DNA of 64,000 bases from SAR92 clade bacterium H231 (GCA_025153775.1 JAOALC010000003.1:558001-622000), one strand, 5' to 3'; shown: positions 16,251-25,926, counted from the stretch's first letter. Made by a program: numbers and translations. Notes: generated by a model not told the origin, from the sequence alone.

Positions 16251-17405
16251 TTATAGGCCAGTTTTTATTTTCGTCCAGGTTCGCGAGCGTCTGCGCTCCA
16301 TTTTAGGCGTCAGTACTTCAGTGGTCTGCATTCTCTGTAACACTTGCTGATCTGGATAGATTGCAGTGTCCTTCGCTATGGATGGTTCCACAAAATTGAT
16401 GGCATCTTTGTTGGCATTGGCGTAACCAATATAGTTGGTGGACCTGGCAATCACTTCAGGGCGCAGCATATAGTTTAAAAACAGATAGGCATTGTTCCTG
16501 TGGGGTGCATCACTGGGGATATAAATATTATCAAACCAGATAACTGAGCCCTCTTTGGGAATGGTGTAAGCCAGATTGATATCTATGCCTGCCTCTGCGG
16601 CTCTGCCCGCTGCCACTCCGTAGTCTCCAGACCAACTCATGGCCATACACACCTCTTTACTGGGCAGGTCGAGCAGCATCTTGGTGGAGCTAAAGTATTT
16701 GATGTAGGGGCGAATGGATTTCACCAGCTGTTCTACTTCTGCCAACTGGTCGAGATCAACGCTATTGGCTGGGTAGCCCAGGTACATCATGGCCAGAGGG
16801 ATTACCGTTAATGGATCATCCAGCATAGAGACGCCACAGTCTGCAAATTTGGAGACCACTTCAGGGTCGAAGAACATGCGAATGCTATCTAGAGGGGCAT
16901 CCGGCATACGGGCTTTTATTTCGTCGACATTATAGGTAAAGCCAGTGGTGCCCCAGAAAAACGGGCTGCCCATTAGCCCGCTGCTGTATTGACGATCTAG
17001 AGTTTGCAGCAGGGTTGGTTCTAAATGGTGCCAGTTAGATAGGCGACTGGTATCCAGCGGATGAAGGATATTAATACCTTTAAAGCGGGCGGTAAATGAG
17101 GCTGCGTGCACCACAATATCGTAGCCGCTGCGACCGGTCAGCAATTTGGCATCGACCATTTCACTGGAATCATAGATATCGTAATTGACCTCTATGCCAT
17201 ATTCCTGCTCAAAGTCGACTAGCGTCTGGGGGTCTATATAGTCAGCCCAGTTATAGATATTGAGGCGCTTTTCGATATCATTATTTAATTGGATTGCGCT
17301 GTCTTGATCATTAGCCTGCCCATTCCACAGGAAAAATCCCAGTGCCGCTGCGCTGAATATAACAGGCAGAAAAACGCGGGCGGAATGGCGGCGACTATTG
17401 CCCAT
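16251..17405 (-). CDS. potF: Periplasmic polyamine-binding protein, PotF/PotD type
   Basis: This is a 384-residue extracellular solute-binding protein. The mature start RLNIYNWADYIDPQTLVDFE and the later YDIVVHAASF and FWGTTGFTYNVDEI are typical of PotF/PotD. W and D/E residues in these segments line the polyamine pocket. The N-terminus (MGNSRRHSARVFLPVIFSAA) gives an uncleaved or ordinary Sec signal with no lipobox. The ATG at 17405 lies seven bases after the stop of the acyl-CoA dehydrogenase gene; a longer frame would overlap that gene. Putrescine versus spermidine preference cannot be decided. Confidence 0.92.
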   Translation of the reverse strand: MGNSRRHSARVFLPVIFSAAALGFFLWNGQANDQDSAIQLNNDIEKRLNIYNWADYIDPQTLVDFEQEYGIEVNYDIYDSSEMVDAKLLTGRSGYDIVVHAASFTARFKGINILHPLDTSRLSNWHHLEPTLLQTLDRQYSSGLMGSPFFWGTTGFTYNVDEIKARMPDAPLDSIRMFFDPEVVSKFADCGVSMLDDPLTVIPLAMMYLGYPANSVDLDQLAEVEQLVKSIRPYIKYFSSTKMLLDLPSKEVCMAMSWSGDYGVAAGRAAEAGIDINLAYTIPKEGSVIWFDNIYIPSDAPHRNNAYLFLNYMLRPEVIARSTNYIGYANANKDAINFVEPSIAKDTAIYPDQQVLQRMQTTEVLTPKMERRRSRTWTKIKTGL

Positions 17406-17412
17406 AGAGAGG

Positions 17413-18573
17413 TTACATTTCCTTAAGTCCGCGCTTACGCAGTGCGTTGGCAATTACCATTCGCTGAATTTCACTGCTGCCCTCCCAGATTCTGTCTACT
17501 CGCACCTCGCGATAAAAACGCTCCACTGCATTGTCTCGGCGGTAGCCGCGACCACCCCATAGCTGCAGACAGCGATCGGCTACCCGGTTGGCCATCTCGG
17601 TGGCATAGAGTTTTACCATAGAGCACTGAGCGTGCTGAGATTTAAGATCATCGCCGCGATCATGGGCAGCAGCGGCCTCGTATACCATTAACTTAGCAGC
17701 CCAGAGTTCGGTCACACTGTCGGCCAGACTAAATTGGGTCGCCTGCTTGTCGATCAGGTAGTCCCCCTGAATCTTCCGCTGGCTGGCCCATTCTGTGGCT
17801 TCTTCAATCATGCGCGAGGCTGCGCCCAACATGCGAGCCGCTATGGTCAGTCGCTCATGGCGAAACCAACTGCGGCTGTAGTCCATACCTGCACCCTCAT
17901 CCCCTATGCGGTTTTTCTCTGGGACAAATACATTGTCGAATTTATAGGTGGGGTGATGGGAGGGGAAGGTGTGGGAGAATGCAGGATTTTCAATCATGCT
18001 AACCCCCTGGGCATCAATGTCGACAAAGAACAATGCGTCTTCGCCATTGTCGGTTTTGGCCTGCAGGAAAAAGAAATCTGCCAGATTAGCTGTGGTTACA
18101 AACCATTTTTCGCCACTGATACTATAACCACCCTCACAGGCAGAGGCCTTGGTATTGACCACTTCATGGGAGCCAGACTCAGCTTCTGTAATGGCGTAGC
18201 ACTCTCGCAGGCTGCCCTCCATTAGGGGCTGCAGAAATCTGTTAATTTGGTATTCGCTATGGGCGCAGGCCTCAAACATCCAGTGCTGGGCTTCCGGAAA
18301 ACACCAGCACAGGGCATTGGTGACTCGCCCCAGCTCTTCCCAGGCAGCCAACTGATCCACCATGCTCATACCTAGGCCGCCATGTTCAGTTGGGGCATCC
18401 ATTTTTGATAGACCCAGAGCAATCGCATTACGCTGCATTTTTTCGCTGACTTCTTGCGGGATAACGCCGTTGTTCAGTTCAGCCTCCACTTCCCAGGGAA
18501 TCAGATCCTGCTCAACAAACTGTCTAACTTGCTGTTGCCACTTTCTGGTGCTCTGGCTGTGCTGAATATCCAT
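17413..18573 (-). CDS. Acyl-CoA dehydrogenase family protein
   Basis: This 386-residue FAD enzyme of the acyl-CoA dehydrogenase fold oxidises an acyl-CoA at the alpha-beta carbons. Landmarks are YAITEAESGSHEVVNTKAS and GEKWFVTTANLADFFF in the middle domain. The C-terminal LWGGRGYRRDNAVERFYREV and RIWEGSSEIQRMVIAN bracket the flavin and the catalytic base region. It is the second gene of the tetR-led operon, directly before the Pot genes. It may act on the CoA ester made by the NDP-forming ligase encoded across the divergent promoter. That link is an inference. Confidence 0.88.
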   Translation of the reverse strand: MDIQHSQSTRKWQQQVRQFVEQDLIPWEVEAELNNGVIPQEVSEKMQRNAIALGLSKMDAPTEHGGLGMSMVDQLAAWEELGRVTNALCWCFPEAQHWMFEACAHSEYQINRFLQPLMEGSLRECYAITEAESGSHEVVNTKASACEGGYSISGEKWFVTTANLADFFFLQAKTDNGEDALFFVDIDAQGVSMIENPAFSHTFPSHHPTYKFDNVFVPEKNRIGDEGAGMDYSRSWFRHERLTIAARMLGAASRMIEEATEWASQRKIQGDYLIDKQATQFSLADSVTELWAAKLMVYEAAAAHDRGDDLKSQHAQCSMVKLYATEMANRVADRCLQLWGGRGYRRDNAVERFYREVRVDRIWEGSSEIQRMVIANALRKRGLKEM

Positions 18574-18593
18574 GGCTGTTTCCTATTATTATT

Positions 18594-19226
18594 TTAAGCC
18601 TGAAAATGATCCGGGAACTGGGTAGCCAGATAATGCATGGCCACATTGTATGCCTGCTTGGGTTTTAAGCCCTTGGGGGTGACCAGTAAGTCCAGCCACA
18701 GACCATCGGCCAGTGCGGTATAGCAGACGCAAGTGAGTTCCGGGTCTACATTAGCATAGTTGCCCTCGGTCTTTAACTGGGCAAATAGCTGGGTCAGGTT
18801 GCTGGCGATATCGGCGATATAGTCGGCGCAAATTGACAGATAGGTGGGGCGTGATTTGGTTTCACCCCAAAAGGCAAACCACACAGCCAGTTTGTTGCGG
18901 TCAATAATTGTGCGGCTGAAATCATAGCGGATATGGGCCGTTATTTTTTCAGCAGTGGTTTTTTTGGGGTCATGGAATATGTTGTCCAGCCCGCTGCGGT
19001 ATTCGTCGGAAATATAACGCAGAGTCTCGATAAGTAGTTTTTCTTTGCTTTGAAAATGCAGGTTTACAATGCCCTGGCTAAGACCTGCCTCTGTGGTGAT
19101 GTCGGCCATGGTCACCGCGGATAAACCCTTTTGGGCTATGCACTTAATGGTCGCCATAATCAACTGCTTCCGCCGGGCCTGGGCCGATACTGAGCGCTTT
19201 GAAGCTGAGTGTTTTGCTGCTGCCAT
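18594..19226 (-). CDS. TetR-family regulator, BetI-like
   Basis: This 210-residue repressor has an N-terminal helix-turn-helix (AQKGLSAVTMADITTEAGLS then GIVNLHFQSKEKLL). The C-terminal ligand domain is of BetI type (NKLAVWFAFWGETKSRPTYL and LADGLWLDLLV). BetI relatives sense choline or related cations, which suits a gene heading a polyamine-uptake operon. It is divergent from the plus-strand catabolic genes. A perfect 8-bp inverted repeat at 19336-19355 between them is the probable operator. Its DNA-binding part resembles that of the TetR-GNAT fusion at 33 kb, suggesting related regulators in one locus. Confidence 0.88.
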   Translation of the reverse strand: MAAAKHSASKRSVSAQARRKQLIMATIKCIAQKGLSAVTMADITTEAGLSQGIVNLHFQSKEKLLIETLRYISDEYRSGLDNIFHDPKKTTAEKITAHIRYDFSRTIIDRNKLAVWFAFWGETKSRPTYLSICADYIADIASNLTQLFAQLKTEGNYANVDPELTCVCYTALADGLWLDLLVTPKGLKPKQAYNVAMHYLATQFPDHFQA

Positions 19227-19335
19227 TCAGGGGTTTCTCTGTGATTTGAGGCTTGATTGCGCCACTGCTAATCCCAATTAACAGTAACAAAAACTCCTAT
19301 TGATGGCTATAAAGAATCCATGATTTGCGGTCGAA

Positions 19336-19389
19336 AAATGAATAACCATTCATTTACTATTTGACACAAGTTGGGACTTTGGGCATCCT
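19336..19389 (+). promoter_or_regulatory. Divergent promoter with TetR-type operator
   Basis: Positions 19336-19355 form AAATGAAT-AACC-ATTCATTT, a perfect inverted repeat with 8-base arms. Six bases after it lies TTGACA (19361-19366), a consensus -35 box. Seventeen bases on is CATCCT (19384-19389), a weak -10. This would drive the plus-strand flavoprotein genes. The operator placement between the divergent tetR gene and its probable target operon is typical of TetR control. Near the start codon (about 19427-19449) there is an imperfect CTGGC/GCCAG hairpin that might influence translation. Confidence 0.6.
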
Positions 19390-19468
19390 GAAAATTGACA
19401 ACAATTAGAAATCACAGTCGACCTGACTGGCGCAGCCCAGCGCTGCCAGATTATGCGGAGCGAGCAAA

Positions 19469-21088
19469 GTGACCAACAAATACGACGCTATTATTATCGG
19501 CGCGGGACATAATGGCCTGACCAACGGGGCCTATCTGGCTAAGGCGGGCCTCAATGTACTGGTGCTGGAGAAAAACTCCTATATAGGTGGAGCCACGGTC
19601 AGCCGTGAGCTTTACACGGATTGGAAGTACTCCAACTGCTCCTATGTCTGCAGCCTGTTGCGACCAGAAATTATCCGCGATCTGGAATTACCTCGCCATG
19701 GATTGCAGGTGGTGCCCTACGGTGGCGGTGTGACCTTTAAGGAAAACGGCGATTATTTTGGCAACCATGCAGATCATGAGCGCCTGCTGAGAGAAGTGGC
19801 CCGTCACTCCAAGCGCGATGCCAGTGCCTATGAGCGCTACGAAGCCGATGTGATGAAGCAAACTAGATTGATTCGTCCGTTTTTAATGCGTACCCCTCCA
19901 GATCCCACCTCCCTAAAGCCCAGAGATTTAAAGGAGCTGGCGGTGCTGGCCAAGTCTTTTGGCAGCATGGGAGAAGAGGGATTGGCCGATACCATACGCT
20001 TCTGGACCATGAGTATTGGTGACTTTCTTGACGAATACTTTGAGTCCGATGTTATCAAGTCTCATTTGGCCGGCAGTGGCATTATTGGCACGGCTCTGGG
20101 TGTTTACTCGCCGGGCACCGCCTATGTTCTATTGCACCATTATATGGGTGATGTGGACGGTTCTGTGGGTGCCTGGGGATTTGCCCGCGGCGGCATGGGC
20201 TCTGTGGCAGCGGCACTGTCTGCGTCATTTCAGTCCTTTGGCGGCACTATCCAGTGCGATGCTGAGGTAGATCAGATTATTATTAAGAACGGCAAAGCCA
20301 AAGGCGTTGCTCTGGCCAATGGCAATGAGCTTTACGCTGATATTGTAGTCTCAAACCTGGATCCCAAACGCACCTTCCTAAAGATTATGGACGAGGGAGA
20401 CCTGCCCAGTGATGTAGTGACCAAGGCCAAGAATTTTAAAATTCGCGGTTCCTCCGGCAAGCTCAATATTGCCCTGGACGGCCTGCCAACCTTTACCGGC
20501 CTGCCCAAAGATAGCCCGCTCTGCCTGGGTGAGAAACACTTTATTGATTCCCTGCCTCGAATGGAGCGCGCCTACGATGACTGGAAGGCGGGTACCTGGT
20601 CCAAGGACCCCTATGTGGACATGTTAATTCCCACCCAGATCGACCCCACCATGGCGCCTCCGGGCAAGCATATGATGTCGGTATTTGTGCAGTACGCGCC
20701 GCCTAAGGTCAATGGTGAAGACTGGACTGCGGAAGACAAGGCGGGCTTTGAAAAGACCGTTATCGATCAAATCAGTAACTACAGTCCCGACTTTAAAGAT
20801 TTAATTCTGCACTGTGAAACCAGAACACCCAAGGATATTGAGGATGAAGTAGGCCTTACCGAGGGTAATATCTTTATGGGCGAGCTGACCTTTGACCAGC
20901 TGCTGTTTAACCGCCCATTCCCTGGATATGCTCAGTATCGTGGCCCGGTAAAAGGCATGTATATGTGTAGCTCGGGCAGCCACCCGGGCGGTGGTGTTAT
21001 GGCTGCACCAGGTGCCAACGCAGCGCGAGAAATACTGATGGACTTAAAGCTCAATAACACTGTACCTGGAGGTTATGACGATGATTAA
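19469..21088 (+). CDS. PYROXD2-like FAD oxidoreductase, first of a tandem pair
   Basis: This is a 539-residue flavoprotein starting at GTG (19469) after GGAGCGAG. It has an N-terminal Rossmann motif (IIIGAGHNGLTNGAYLAKAG) and a C-terminal FAD motif (SSGSHPGGGVMAAPGANAA). It is related to the flavoproteins at 3979-5571 and 21081-22658. It overlaps the next gene, so the two are likely translated together and may form a heteromer. The family also includes carotenoid desaturases and amine-oxidase-like enzymes. In this context an oxidation of an amine or N-methyl substrate is plausible but unproven. Confidence 0.85.
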   Translation: MTNKYDAIIIGAGHNGLTNGAYLAKAGLNVLVLEKNSYIGGATVSRELYTDWKYSNCSYVCSLLRPEIIRDLELPRHGLQVVPYGGGVTFKENGDYFGNHADHERLLREVARHSKRDASAYERYEADVMKQTRLIRPFLMRTPPDPTSLKPRDLKELAVLAKSFGSMGEEGLADTIRFWTMSIGDFLDEYFESDVIKSHLAGSGIIGTALGVYSPGTAYVLLHHYMGDVDGSVGAWGFARGGMGSVAAALSASFQSFGGTIQCDAEVDQIIIKNGKAKGVALANGNELYADIVVSNLDPKRTFLKIMDEGDLPSDVVTKAKNFKIRGSSGKLNIALDGLPTFTGLPKDSPLCLGEKHFIDSLPRMERAYDDWKAGTWSKDPYVDMLIPTQIDPTMAPPGKHMMSVFVQYAPPKVNGEDWTAEDKAGFEKTVIDQISNYSPDFKDLILHCETRTPKDIEDEVGLTEGNIFMGELTFDQLLFNRPFPGYAQYRGPVKGMYMCSSGSHPGGGVMAAPGANAAREILMDLKLNNTVPGGYDDD

Positions 21089-22658
21089 TGTTGATAAGAA
21101 GTATGATGTTATTGTCGTTGGCGGCGGACACAATGGTTTGGTTTGCGCGACCTATCTGGCAAAAGATGGCCGCAGTGTTCTGGTAGTGGAGGCTAATGAC
21201 TGCCTGGGTGGTGCATCTGCGACCAGCGAGTTTGCCGATCAATTCTCAGTCTCCTCCTGTGCCCATTGGCTATTTCAGTTAAATCCGGATATTGCCTCTG
21301 CTATGGGGTTAAATAATCAGGGTATGCAGCTTGCTGCCCGGGACCTAAGTACTATTGCTCTGGCCGAAGATGGCAACCATCTAACGATTAATGGCAATAA
21401 TCTTGAGGGTGGAGATATCTCAGAAGAAGATCGCCAAGCCTTTGTTGCCTTTAATAAGAAGATACTAAAATTTTGCCAACTTTTGGCCGGTGCTTTTAAT
21501 CGCCGGGCTCCCAAGTTGGTGGAAGGCAATCTGACCGACAGGCTTACGCTAGCCAAGCTGGGTCTGGGCATGAAAATGCTCGGCAAAGAGGATATGAGTG
21601 ATCTGATGCGTCTGGCACTGATCAATATCTATGATGTGATGGAAGAGAATTTTGATAATGAGCTGCTCAAGGGCGCCATTAGTCTGGATTCATTGCTCGG
21701 CTCCCATATGGGCCCGCGCTCACCCAACACGGTGTACGGCTACCTTTACCGTCGCATGGGCGATATCTTTGGCTTCAAAGGCCCAGCGGTAGTGAAGGGC
21801 GGCATGGGCGCTGTGGGCCAAGCCATGGCCGATGCTGCTCGTGCCAAAGGTGTAGATATCGAAGTAGGTGCAGCGGTCAGCAAAATTAATATTGATGTGG
21901 ATCGCGCCACCGGCGTCACTCTGGCCGATGGTCGGGTAGTCAATGCCGGGTTGGTGGTTTCCAATGCCGATCCCAAAACCACCTTTAATAAGCTGGTGGG
22001 ATTGAGCAATATCGAGACCGGTGTTGCCCGTCGGGTAAAAACCCTGCGCATGAAAGGAGATGCGGCCAAGCTGCATATAGCATTGGATAGCCTGCCAGCC
22101 TTCAAGGGTTTGACTGAGCAGCAGATGGGCCAGCGCCTGGTGATTGCTCCCAGCATGAATTATATAGAGGCTGCTTTTAATGCTTCCAAGTACGGTGAGT
22201 ATTCGCAGGCGCCAGCTATGGATATCAGTATTCCAACCATTCATGACCCCAGCCTTGCTCCCGATGGCAAACATGTGATGTCAGTGATTGTGCAGTACGC
22301 GCCCTATGAACTGAAAGAGGGCTGGAGTGATAAGAGCAAAGAAGCATTTAAAAACCTAGTGCTTGATCGAATTGCCGATTTCGCACCGGGCCTGAGAGAT
22401 AGCATTATTGCCAGTGAATTATTGACCCCTGTTGATCTGGAAGAGCGATTCCATATTCATGGTGGTCACTGGCATCACGGCGAGATCAGCCTCGATCAGA
22501 TACTGATGATGCGCCCATTCCCCGGAGCCTCTCAATATGGCACCTCAGTGGATGGTCTGTATCTCTGCGGGGCGGGCAACCACCCGGGTGGAGGTGTGAT
22601 GGGCCTGGCAGGTCACAACGCTGCGAAAGAAATTATTAAGCGAGGTCAATCAGCATGA
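21081..22658 (+). CDS. PYROXD2-like FAD oxidoreductase, second of a tandem pair
   Basis: This is a 525-residue flavoprotein with Rossmann motif VIVVGGGHNGLVCATYLAKD and C-terminal GAGNHPGGGVMGLAGHNAA. Two in-frame ATGs are possible. GGAGG at 21068-21072 is two bases from the ATG at 21075 but eight from that at 21081, so I prefer 21081. Either start overlaps the previous gene. Its stop overlaps the GcvT-like start as ATGA. The pair shares the same gene order and fold but differs clearly in sequence, suggesting an old duplication with different roles. Confidence 0.85.
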   Translation: MINVDKKYDVIVVGGGHNGLVCATYLAKDGRSVLVVEANDCLGGASATSEFADQFSVSSCAHWLFQLNPDIASAMGLNNQGMQLAARDLSTIALAEDGNHLTINGNNLEGGDISEEDRQAFVAFNKKILKFCQLLAGAFNRRAPKLVEGNLTDRLTLAKLGLGMKMLGKEDMSDLMRLALINIYDVMEENFDNELLKGAISLDSLLGSHMGPRSPNTVYGYLYRRMGDIFGFKGPAVVKGGMGAVGQAMADAARAKGVDIEVGAAVSKINIDVDRATGVTLADGRVVNAGLVVSNADPKTTFNKLVGLSNIETGVARRVKTLRMKGDAAKLHIALDSLPAFKGLTEQQMGQRLVIAPSMNYIEAAFNASKYGEYSQAPAMDISIPTIHDPSLAPDGKHVMSVIVQYAPYELKEGWSDKSKEAFKNLVLDRIADFAPGLRDSIIASELLTPVDLEERFHIHGGHWHHGEISLDQILMMRPFPGASQYGTSVDGLYLCGAGNHPGGGVMGLAGHNAAKEIIKRGQSA

Positions 22659-23836
22659 TTCCCCATGATGAAACAATGATTCTGGAAACGCCGTTTTATT
22701 CCCGGTGCCTGGCTGCCTGTGAAATCAATCTCTGGGAAGACTGGAAGGGCTACAGAAGCGCTGCAGCCTATACCAGTGTTGAGCAGGAGTATTTTGCTGT
22801 GCGCAGTAATACAGGCGTATTTGATATATCGCCTATGATCAAGTATCGCTTTACTGGGCCCGATGCCGAGGCCTATCTCAATCGTCTGGTGACCAGAGAT
22901 ATCAGTAAACTAGGTATTGATCGCGTGGCCTATACAGTCTGGTGTGATGACAATGGCCAGGTGATGGACGATGGTACTATTTTCCATCTGGGTGAAAATG
23001 ACTATCGACTCTGCGCCTATGCTCGCTGTCTCGACTGGCTGATGTGGTCGGCTGAAGGCTTTGATGTAACCATTGTCGACGAGACCGCCGAGATTGCCGC
23101 ACTGGCAGTGCAGGGGCCTACCTCCTGCTCCGTATTTAAGAATATGGGTTTTACTGGTATAGAAAACCTTAAGCCCTTTGGTATCAACCGCTATCCCTTT
23201 GAGGGTTCAGAGGTAATGATCAGTCGTACCGGGTTTACTGGCGATCTGGGCTATGAGATCTGGGTTGACCCTGCGCTGGCAGAAACCTTCTGGGACAGGC
23301 TGTTTGAGGCCGGTAAGCTCTGGGGTATTCGCGCCATCGGCAGCGCAGCACTGGATATGTTGCGCACCGAGACCGGCTTTTTGCAGGCTGGTGTAGACTT
23401 TATTCCCGCCGAAGAAGCCATTCGCACTGGCCGTTCTCGCTCTCCCTTTGAACTGGGGCTGGGCTGGTTAGTGTCTTTCGACAAGCCTGTATTTAACGGG
23501 CGTAAAGCGCTGCTTAAAGAAAAGAAAGAGGGTTCTCGCTACGCCTTTGTCTATCTGGATGTTGAGGGTAATAAGCCTGCGGAGCACGCCTTTATATATG
23601 CCGGCAGCAAAGAGGTAGGTACTGTGACCACTGCGGCCTGGTGCCCTACGGCCAAAACCAATGTGGCCTTTGCCCAGGTGGACGCTCAATACGGCAAGGT
23701 GGGGCAGGAGCTAGTGGCTGAAATCTACTATGAGCGCGAACTGAAGTGGACGCGAGTAATGGCCAAGTGCACCGTAATTGAAGGTGCTGTATTTAACCCA
23801 CCGCGCAAAAGACAGACTCCAGCTCCGGACTTCTAA
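22655..23836 (+). CDS. GcvT-like folate-dependent aminomethyltransferase/demethylase
   Basis: This 393-residue protein has the GcvT/DmdA fold, whose members move a one-carbon group from a substrate onto tetrahydrofolate. Features include FDISPMIKYRFTGPDAEAYL, the folate-site region VMISRTGFTGDLGYEIWV, and LDMLRTETGFLQAGVDF. A C-terminal barrel domain starts near residue 290. It is not part of a gcvTHP operon, so a role in glycine cleavage is unlikely. It sits between two flavoproteins and an acyl-CoA ligase with overlapping stops and starts. It probably demethylates an N- or S-methyl compound. A DmdA-like (DMSP) activity cannot be excluded from sequence alone. Confidence 0.85.
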   Translation: MIPHDETMILETPFYSRCLAACEINLWEDWKGYRSAAAYTSVEQEYFAVRSNTGVFDISPMIKYRFTGPDAEAYLNRLVTRDISKLGIDRVAYTVWCDDNGQVMDDGTIFHLGENDYRLCAYARCLDWLMWSAEGFDVTIVDETAEIAALAVQGPTSCSVFKNMGFTGIENLKPFGINRYPFEGSEVMISRTGFTGDLGYEIWVDPALAETFWDRLFEAGKLWGIRAIGSAALDMLRTETGFLQAGVDFIPAEEAIRTGRSRSPFELGLGWLVSFDKPVFNGRKALLKEKKEGSRYAFVYLDVEGNKPAEHAFIYAGSKEVGTVTTAAWCPTAKTNVAFAQVDAQYGKVGQELVAEIYYERELKWTRVMAKCTVIEGAVFNPPRKRQTPAPDF

Positions 23837-25926
23837 TGACCGAGCACAGGTTGCGGCCACTGCTTAAGCCAGCTTCTATTGCTGTGCTGGGAGCCTCCAA
23901 TCGGGCAGGCTCAGTGGGTAATGAAGTGTTTGTCAATCTGCGCAAAGGAGGGTTCACTGGTACCCTGCTGGCCGTGAACCCCAACTACTCAGAGGTTGCA
24001 GGAGTGCCCTGCTATGCCTCCCTCTCCGATCTGCCTGAGTTGCCCGAGCATGTAATTTTTGCCATTGGCGATCAGCGCATTGAGGCCGCCCTGGATGAAT
24101 TGATTGCCCTGGGTATTAAAGCCTGCACTATTTTTTCTTCCCTTATTCTTAAAGAGGACACTGCTCCGCTGCTAAAACAGCGTATCCAGACAAAGGCTGA
24201 AAAGGCGGGCCTGCTGGTGGCTGGCGCCAATGCTATGGGTTTTTACAATGTGCGCGATCAGGTGCTGGCTGGGGGTTTTGATACCAGAGAACACCGCTAT
24301 CCCGGCAATGTTGCGCTGATTAGTCAGTCCGGTGCCGGTATGTCAGGCATTGTGGATTGTGAGCAGCGTATTGATTTTAATTTTGCTCTGTCCAGTGGCT
24401 ATGAGCTAACGGTAGCCATGGAGGACTACCTGGACTATGTCCTGGATCTTCCTGAGACTAGGGTTGTAGGCTTATTCCTTGAGACCAGTCGTTATCCCCA
24501 GAAGCTAATTGCAGCCTTTAAAAAAGCCATTGCCCGCAATATTCCCATTGTGGTGTTAAAAGTTGGGCGCACTGCGCTGGCAGCGGAAATGGCCCTGTCT
24601 CATTCCGGTGCCTTGGCGGGCACGGATAAAAGCTATTCAGCAGTATTTGATCGCTATGGCGTTCAGCGAGTCGAGGATATGGATCAGCTGGCCACTGCAT
24701 TAATTATGTTTGCTCAGCCTCAGGCCCCAGCGGCTGGTGGCATTGCCTGTCTGCATGACTCTGGGGGTGAGCGTCAACTGTTGATCGATCTTGCGGACCA
24801 GTATTCAGTGCCATTGGCTCGGCTGGATGCTCCAATCTTGGATCGTCTGAAAGGGTTGCTCGACCCAGGCCTGCCTGCGGTAAATCCGCTGGATGGCTGG
24901 GGCGCCGGGGGTGGCGACGCACCTGCCAATATGGCCGCCTGTTTTACTGCATTGCTGGAGAGTACTGATACAGCTCTGGGTGCTGTGGTTCATGACCGGG
25001 GCCCGAACAGTGAGGTTTACCCTTCCTATATGGAGTATTTGCATCAGGCTCAGGGGGCGACAGGCAAGCCGGTTTTTCTAGTGGCCAATAGGCAGGGGAG
25101 TGGCAGCGACAGTTTGGCCATAACGTCGACTCAGGGGGGATTTCCGGTCATTGATGGGGTGAGTCAGTTTTTGGTGGGTGCCCGCTGTCTGTTAGATTAC
25201 AGAGACTTTCAGCAGCAGCCGGCCCAGCGCTTACCAGTTTTGGACGCCGAGAAGCTCGCCCATTGGCGCCAGCATCTGCAGTCGCAGCAGCAGGTATCCG
25301 AAGCGCTGGCCAGCCAATTTTTGGCGGACTTTGATATCCCCATGGTAGTGGGCACTGAGGTTGCAACTGAGAGCCAGTTAGTTAAAGCTGCAGGCCTGCT
25401 AAGTTATCCCCTGGTGCTAAAAACTGCGGCGTCCGGTATTGCCCATAAGTCCGATCAGGGCGGGGTAATATTAAATATTATTTCTCAGGCAGAATTGCTA
25501 GAGGCCTATCAGGATTTAAGCCATCGACTGGGCAGTGCTGCCATGGTGGCGCCTATGGTTGAGATTCAGGGTGTTGAAATGATTTTGGGTATCAGCACAG
25601 ATAAGCAGTTTGGTCCTGTTGTGGTACTTGGCTTTGGCGGACTCTATGCTGAGATGCTCAAAGATACCACAGTGCTATTGCCGCCCTTTGATAGCGCCTC
25701 TGCAGTTGAGGCGATTGGCAGGCTGAAAATGAGCCCTATGCTGGCAGGTGTAAGAGGCTCGTCCTCAGTGGATGTGCAGGCCTATGCTGAAGCCGCAGCG
25801 CGGCTGTCGGTACTGGCGGTGGAGTTTGCCGATTTAATTGCCGAGATTGATATTAATCCTGTCAAAGTTTTGGCCAATGGCTGCCTTGGTTTGGATGCTC
25901 TGCTGGTGAAGCACCAGCCGGGCTGA
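23836..25926 (+). CDS. NDP-forming acyl-CoA synthetase (fused alpha-beta)
   Basis: This 696-residue enzyme makes an acyl-CoA from acid, CoA and ATP, or the reverse, through a phosphohistidine. It has a CoA-binding Rossmann domain at the N-terminus (SIAVLGASNRAGSVGNEVF) and a succinyl-CoA-ligase-like domain with NVALISQSGAGMSGIVDCE. A phosphohistidine-type segment, EMALSHSGALAGTDKSYSAV, follows. The ATP-grasp domain occupies about 490-690 (YPLVLKTAASGIAHKSDQGG). The start overlaps the previous stop by one base (TAATG). In this operon it may activate a carboxylate product of amine breakdown for the acyl-CoA dehydrogenase. That is an inference. Confidence 0.9.
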   Translation: MTEHRLRPLLKPASIAVLGASNRAGSVGNEVFVNLRKGGFTGTLLAVNPNYSEVAGVPCYASLSDLPELPEHVIFAIGDQRIEAALDELIALGIKACTIFSSLILKEDTAPLLKQRIQTKAEKAGLLVAGANAMGFYNVRDQVLAGGFDTREHRYPGNVALISQSGAGMSGIVDCEQRIDFNFALSSGYELTVAMEDYLDYVLDLPETRVVGLFLETSRYPQKLIAAFKKAIARNIPIVVLKVGRTALAAEMALSHSGALAGTDKSYSAVFDRYGVQRVEDMDQLATALIMFAQPQAPAAGGIACLHDSGGERQLLIDLADQYSVPLARLDAPILDRLKGLLDPGLPAVNPLDGWGAGGGDAPANMAACFTALLESTDTALGAVVHDRGPNSEVYPSYMEYLHQAQGATGKPVFLVANRQGSGSDSLAITSTQGGFPVIDGVSQFLVGARCLLDYRDFQQQPAQRLPVLDAEKLAHWRQHLQSQQQVSEALASQFLADFDIPMVVGTEVATESQLVKAAGLLSYPLVLKTAASGIAHKSDQGGVILNIISQAELLEAYQDLSHRLGSAAMVAPMVEIQGVEMILGISTDKQFGPVVVLGFGGLYAEMLKDTTVLLPPFDSASAVEAIGRLKMSPMLAGVRGSSSVDVQAYAEAAARLSVLAVEFADLIAEIDINPVKVLANGCLGLDALLVKHQPG

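Noticed and set aside
22655-23836. Calling the GcvT-like gene a glycine-cleavage T protein or DMSP demethylase outright
   Set aside because: No gcvH/gcvP neighbours, and sequence alone does not separate DmdA from other GcvT-like demethylases.
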